Source of the DNA: Sphingobacterium spiritivorum
Lineage (GTDB): Bacteria; Bacteroidota; Bacteroidia; Sphingobacteriales; Sphingobacteriaceae
Length of the DNA: 64,000 bases
Assembly (NCBI RefSeq): GCF_016725325.1
Contig: NZ_CP068083.1
Span: forward strand, 1,860,001 to 1,924,000
Reading direction: 5' to 3'
The translations under genes and the position numbers were made by a program. Positions 62,395 to 64,000 of the stretch are shown here, one piece after another. The notes beneath the pieces are model-generated. The model ran no database searches. It was not told the DNA's origin and was given only the letters and a program-made list of their open reading frames with translations. Positions within the stretch are counted from its first letter, which is position 1; each line of letters opens with the position of its first letter.

Positions 62395-62822
62395 TTATGA
62401 ATGTCTATAGCAGGATTTACTTTGATTAATTCCCTTATAAATTGATCGTTATTGTCAGGGCTCAGGTATACTTCCTCGTATGTATTGTAATAAATAATGA
62501 TGCCTTTTCTTGCTCCTGCAAGTTTAAATCCCATCCACATAGTGGTATCTCTATCAATTCTTCTTATAGCATCTATCTGTATTCGTTCTTTATAAAATCC
62601 CGCTATACAATCAATGGATTCCGGCCCGATGGTATACGTTATACGGAAAGTCATCCAAAGTAATATCCCTGTTGCTGTCAAAGCAGGGGTAAGCGAAATA
62701 AGGATTTGAAACAGAGTAGCCCTTTCTTTGATATACATTATCAGTAAGAAGACTATTATTGTTAGACAACAGGTGAAAATAATTCCAAGAACTAACGGGT
62801 CTTTTCTGCTTTTGAAGATCAT
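62382..62822 (-). CDS. bPH_6-like membrane protein
   Basis: 146 residues. Two hydrophobic helices (about 10-30 and 40-60), then a compact strand-rich domain (ITYTIGPESIDCIAGFYKERIQIDAIRRIDRDTTMW, GIIIYYNTYEEVYLSPDNNDQFIREL) with the pattern of PF06713, bacterial pleckstrin-homology domains. The PH part faces the cytoplasm. The function is unknown. The end overlaps the sufD terminator. Confidence 0.82.
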   Translation of the reverse strand: MIFKSRKDPLVLGIIFTCCLTIIVFLLIMYIKERATLFQILISLTPALTATGILLWMTFRITYTIGPESIDCIAGFYKERIQIDAIRRIDRDTTMWMGFKLAGARKGIIIYYNTYEEVYLSPDNNDQFIRELIKVNPAIDIHKKSV

Positions 62823-62937
62823 GTCGGGATAGAATTTTTATAATAAAGATTAGGCCGTCAAAGTAAGAATTCTAAAGTTAAACGGAAAACAAATTTTAGC
62901 AGAAAGTGTAGATTCGTAGAAGGTTATATAAAAAAGA

Positions 62938-62965
62938 AAAGCCTTTGAAGATCTTCAAAGGCTTT
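62938..62965 (-). terminator. Terminator of the tRNA-Gly gene
   Basis: A perfect 28-base palindrome, 14-base arms meeting with no spacer (the RNA would form a small loop), followed on the - strand by TTTCTTTTTT. It ends eight bases after the tRNA 3' end. Confidence 0.82.
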
Positions 62966-62972
62966 CCTTTTG

Positions 62973-63045
62973 AGCGAAAGACGAGATTCGAACTCGCGAC
63001 CCCAACCTTGGCAAGGTTGTGCTCTACCAACTGAGCTACTTTCGC
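62973..63045 (-). tRNA. tRNA-Gly (anticodon GCC)
   Basis: The reverse strand folds as a full cloverleaf of 73 bases: acceptor GCGAAAG/CTTTCGC, D-arm with TAGCTCAGTTGGTAGA, anticodon stem CAACC/GGTTG with loop TTGCCAA, and T-arm TCGCGAGTTCGAATCTCG. The discriminator is T, as usual for tRNA-Gly. The 3' CCA is not encoded and would be added later. Confidence 0.97.
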
Positions 63046-63101
63046 TTTTGGTAATGCAAAAATACGGTTTGTGCTTTATTCTGACAAATAAAATTTCAAC
63101 T

Positions 63102-64000
63102 TTATAGTAATGATATGGCATTCACACAGTTAATGCCATCAATAGCTGCCGAAACAATACCGCCGGCATATCCTGCTCCTTCACCACATGGATAAAGTCC
63201 TTTTATTTGTGGATGTTGTAAGGTTTCCTTATCTCTGGGAATACGTACAGGAGAAGAAGTCCGAGACTCGACACCTACTAATATGGCCTCATTAGTATAA
63301 TATCCTTTCATCTTTTTGCCAAATACAGGTAATGCTCCCCGCAAAGCCTTAAACACAAAATCAGGAAGCACTTCATCCAGATCTACGCTTCCAGTACCAG
63401 GCTTGTATGAATTTGAGGGCAGATCTTTGGAAACTCTCTTTTCTACAAAGTCGACCATACGTTGAGCTGGTGCAACGAGATTGCCTCCGCCTAAGCGGAA
63501 TGCCTTCTGTTCGATCTGACGTTGGAAATCCAATAAAGCAAAGGGATCAGTGGCAGCATTGGGTACATCCTCCAGATTGATTTGTGTAACTGTACCTGAA
63601 TTTGCATGCGGATTATTACGCCTGGAAGGAGACCAGCCATTTACAACGATTTCATTTTCATCTGTGGCGCAGGGTGCAATTATCCCTCCGGGACACATAC
63701 AGAATGAAAATACACCCCGGTTATCGACCTGTTCTACCAAACTGTAATAGGCTGGAGGAAGATTTTCATGGCGGGTGCTGCAATGGTACTGCGCCTGATC
63801 AATAATTTCCTGCGGATGTTCGATCCGTACACCCAGTGCAAAAGCTTTTGCTTCTACTAACCAGTTCTTTTGTCTGAAAAGTTCAAAAATATCGCGTGCG
63901 GAATGTCCCGTAGCCAGAATCACATGTTCAGCTTTGAGTTGCGATCCGTTTGCCAGTGTGACTCCTCTAGCATTGCCAAAGGATTCGTTGATATCAGTGA
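63102..64000 (-). CDS. FAD-dependent dehydrogenase/oxidoreductase (COG2509-like), partial
   Basis: The frame is open through the right edge of the window, so at least 299 C-terminal residues are present and the N-terminal FAD-binding GxGxxG lies outside. Visible landmarks are HVILATGHSARDIFE, FSFCMCPGGIIAPCATDENEIVVNGWSPSRRN and the C-terminal GLYPCGEGAGYAGGIVSAAIDGINC, which contacts FAD. These match uncharacterised FAD-dependent dehydrogenases of the COG2509 type. The substrate is unknown. The GTG at 63923 is an internal codon, not the start. Confidence 0.85.
   Translation of the reverse strand, partial: TDINESFGNARGVTLANGSQLKAEHVILATGHSARDIFELFRQKNWLVEAKAFALGVRIEHPQEIIDQAQYHCSTRHENLPPAYYSLVEQVDNRGVFSFCMCPGGIIAPCATDENEIVVNGWSPSRRNNPHANSGTVTQINLEDVPNAATDPFALLDFQRQIEQKAFRLGGGNLVAPAQRMVDFVEKRVSKDLPSNSYKPGTGSVDLDEVLPDFVFKALRGALPVFGKKMKGYYTNEAILVGVESRTSSPVRIPRDKETLQHPQIKGLYPCGEGAGYAGGIVSAAIDGINCVNAISLL

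Noticed and set aside
62924..63121. A 65-codon frame across the tRNA-Gly gene
   Set aside because: It spans a full cloverleaf and its terminator, so it is not a protein gene.
1..64000. CRISPR arrays, IS elements, integrases, retrons or toxin-antitoxin pairs
   Set aside because: No spaced direct repeats, transposase motifs, reverse transcriptases or paired small toxin/antitoxin genes could be recognised on either strand.

Overview
The window looks like the chromosome of a Bacteroidota member, most likely Sphingobacteriaceae (Sphingobacterium- or Pedobacter-like). This rests on a SusC/SusD pair, many DUF families typical of the phylum (DUF4293, DUF4407, DUF4142, DUF6695), lipoproteins with short lipoboxes, mostly absent Shine-Dalgarno sequences, and several copies of the phylum's -7 promoter element TAnnTTTG. 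The species is inferred, not proven. No prophage, insertion sequence, CRISPR array or plasmid gene was seen.

Layout. 1-9.4 kb: the tail of a probable glucosamine-6-phosphate deaminase, then a divergent unit of an AraC-type regulator and a SusC/SusD/PepSY set that looks like a metal-chelate (siderophore-type) uptake locus with a 19-bp palindrome in its promoter, and a Zn/Cd-type P-type ATPase. 9.5-25 kb: mostly single housekeeping or membrane genes (holin-like YvlD, DUF2147, a MacB/FtsX-like permease, kbl, typA, aldehyde dehydrogenase, pirin, TM2, Asp/Glu racemase, DUF4407, a Dcp-type lipoprotein peptidase, an MsbA-like ABC exporter and truA). 25-52 kb: a long run of stress-type genes: DUF4293/NTF2-like, a DUF4142 lipoprotein, non-homologous end joining (ligD and ku, tail to tail), an ECF sigma factor, topoisomerase IB, a DUF7218/Rho_N protein, lipocalin, SulP, YciF-like ferritin fold, BrkB, a bacteriophytochrome kinase, a GH130/toroid/GT4 carbohydrate trio, PA2169, GSP26, PfpI, DUF421, a NarL-type two-component pair, an SDR and a CinA-domain protein. 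52-64 kb: cold-shock protein, fatty-acid desaturase, NYN/LOTUS protein, ung, DUF6695 with an Lrp regulator, sufBCD, a bPH_6 protein, tRNA-Gly(GCC) and a partial FAD-dependent dehydrogenase.

How it fits together. The most notable pattern is a short palindromic motif (core GTATTAAT; best copies CGTATWWATACG) that recurs between 26 and 51 kb in the intergenic regions serving the stress genes, including both sides of divergent pairs. One 16-bp version is repeated exactly at two sites 6.4 kb apart. This suggests a stress regulon, possibly driven by the ECF sigma factor (30546-31049) or the NarL-type response regulator (49605-50270). The core also occurs by chance inside some coding sequences, so the claim needs a genome-wide motif count.

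Limits. Products were assigned by reading motifs and domain patterns by eye; no database search was run. Many minor start-codon choices are inferred from signal peptides, lipoboxes and promoter positions.
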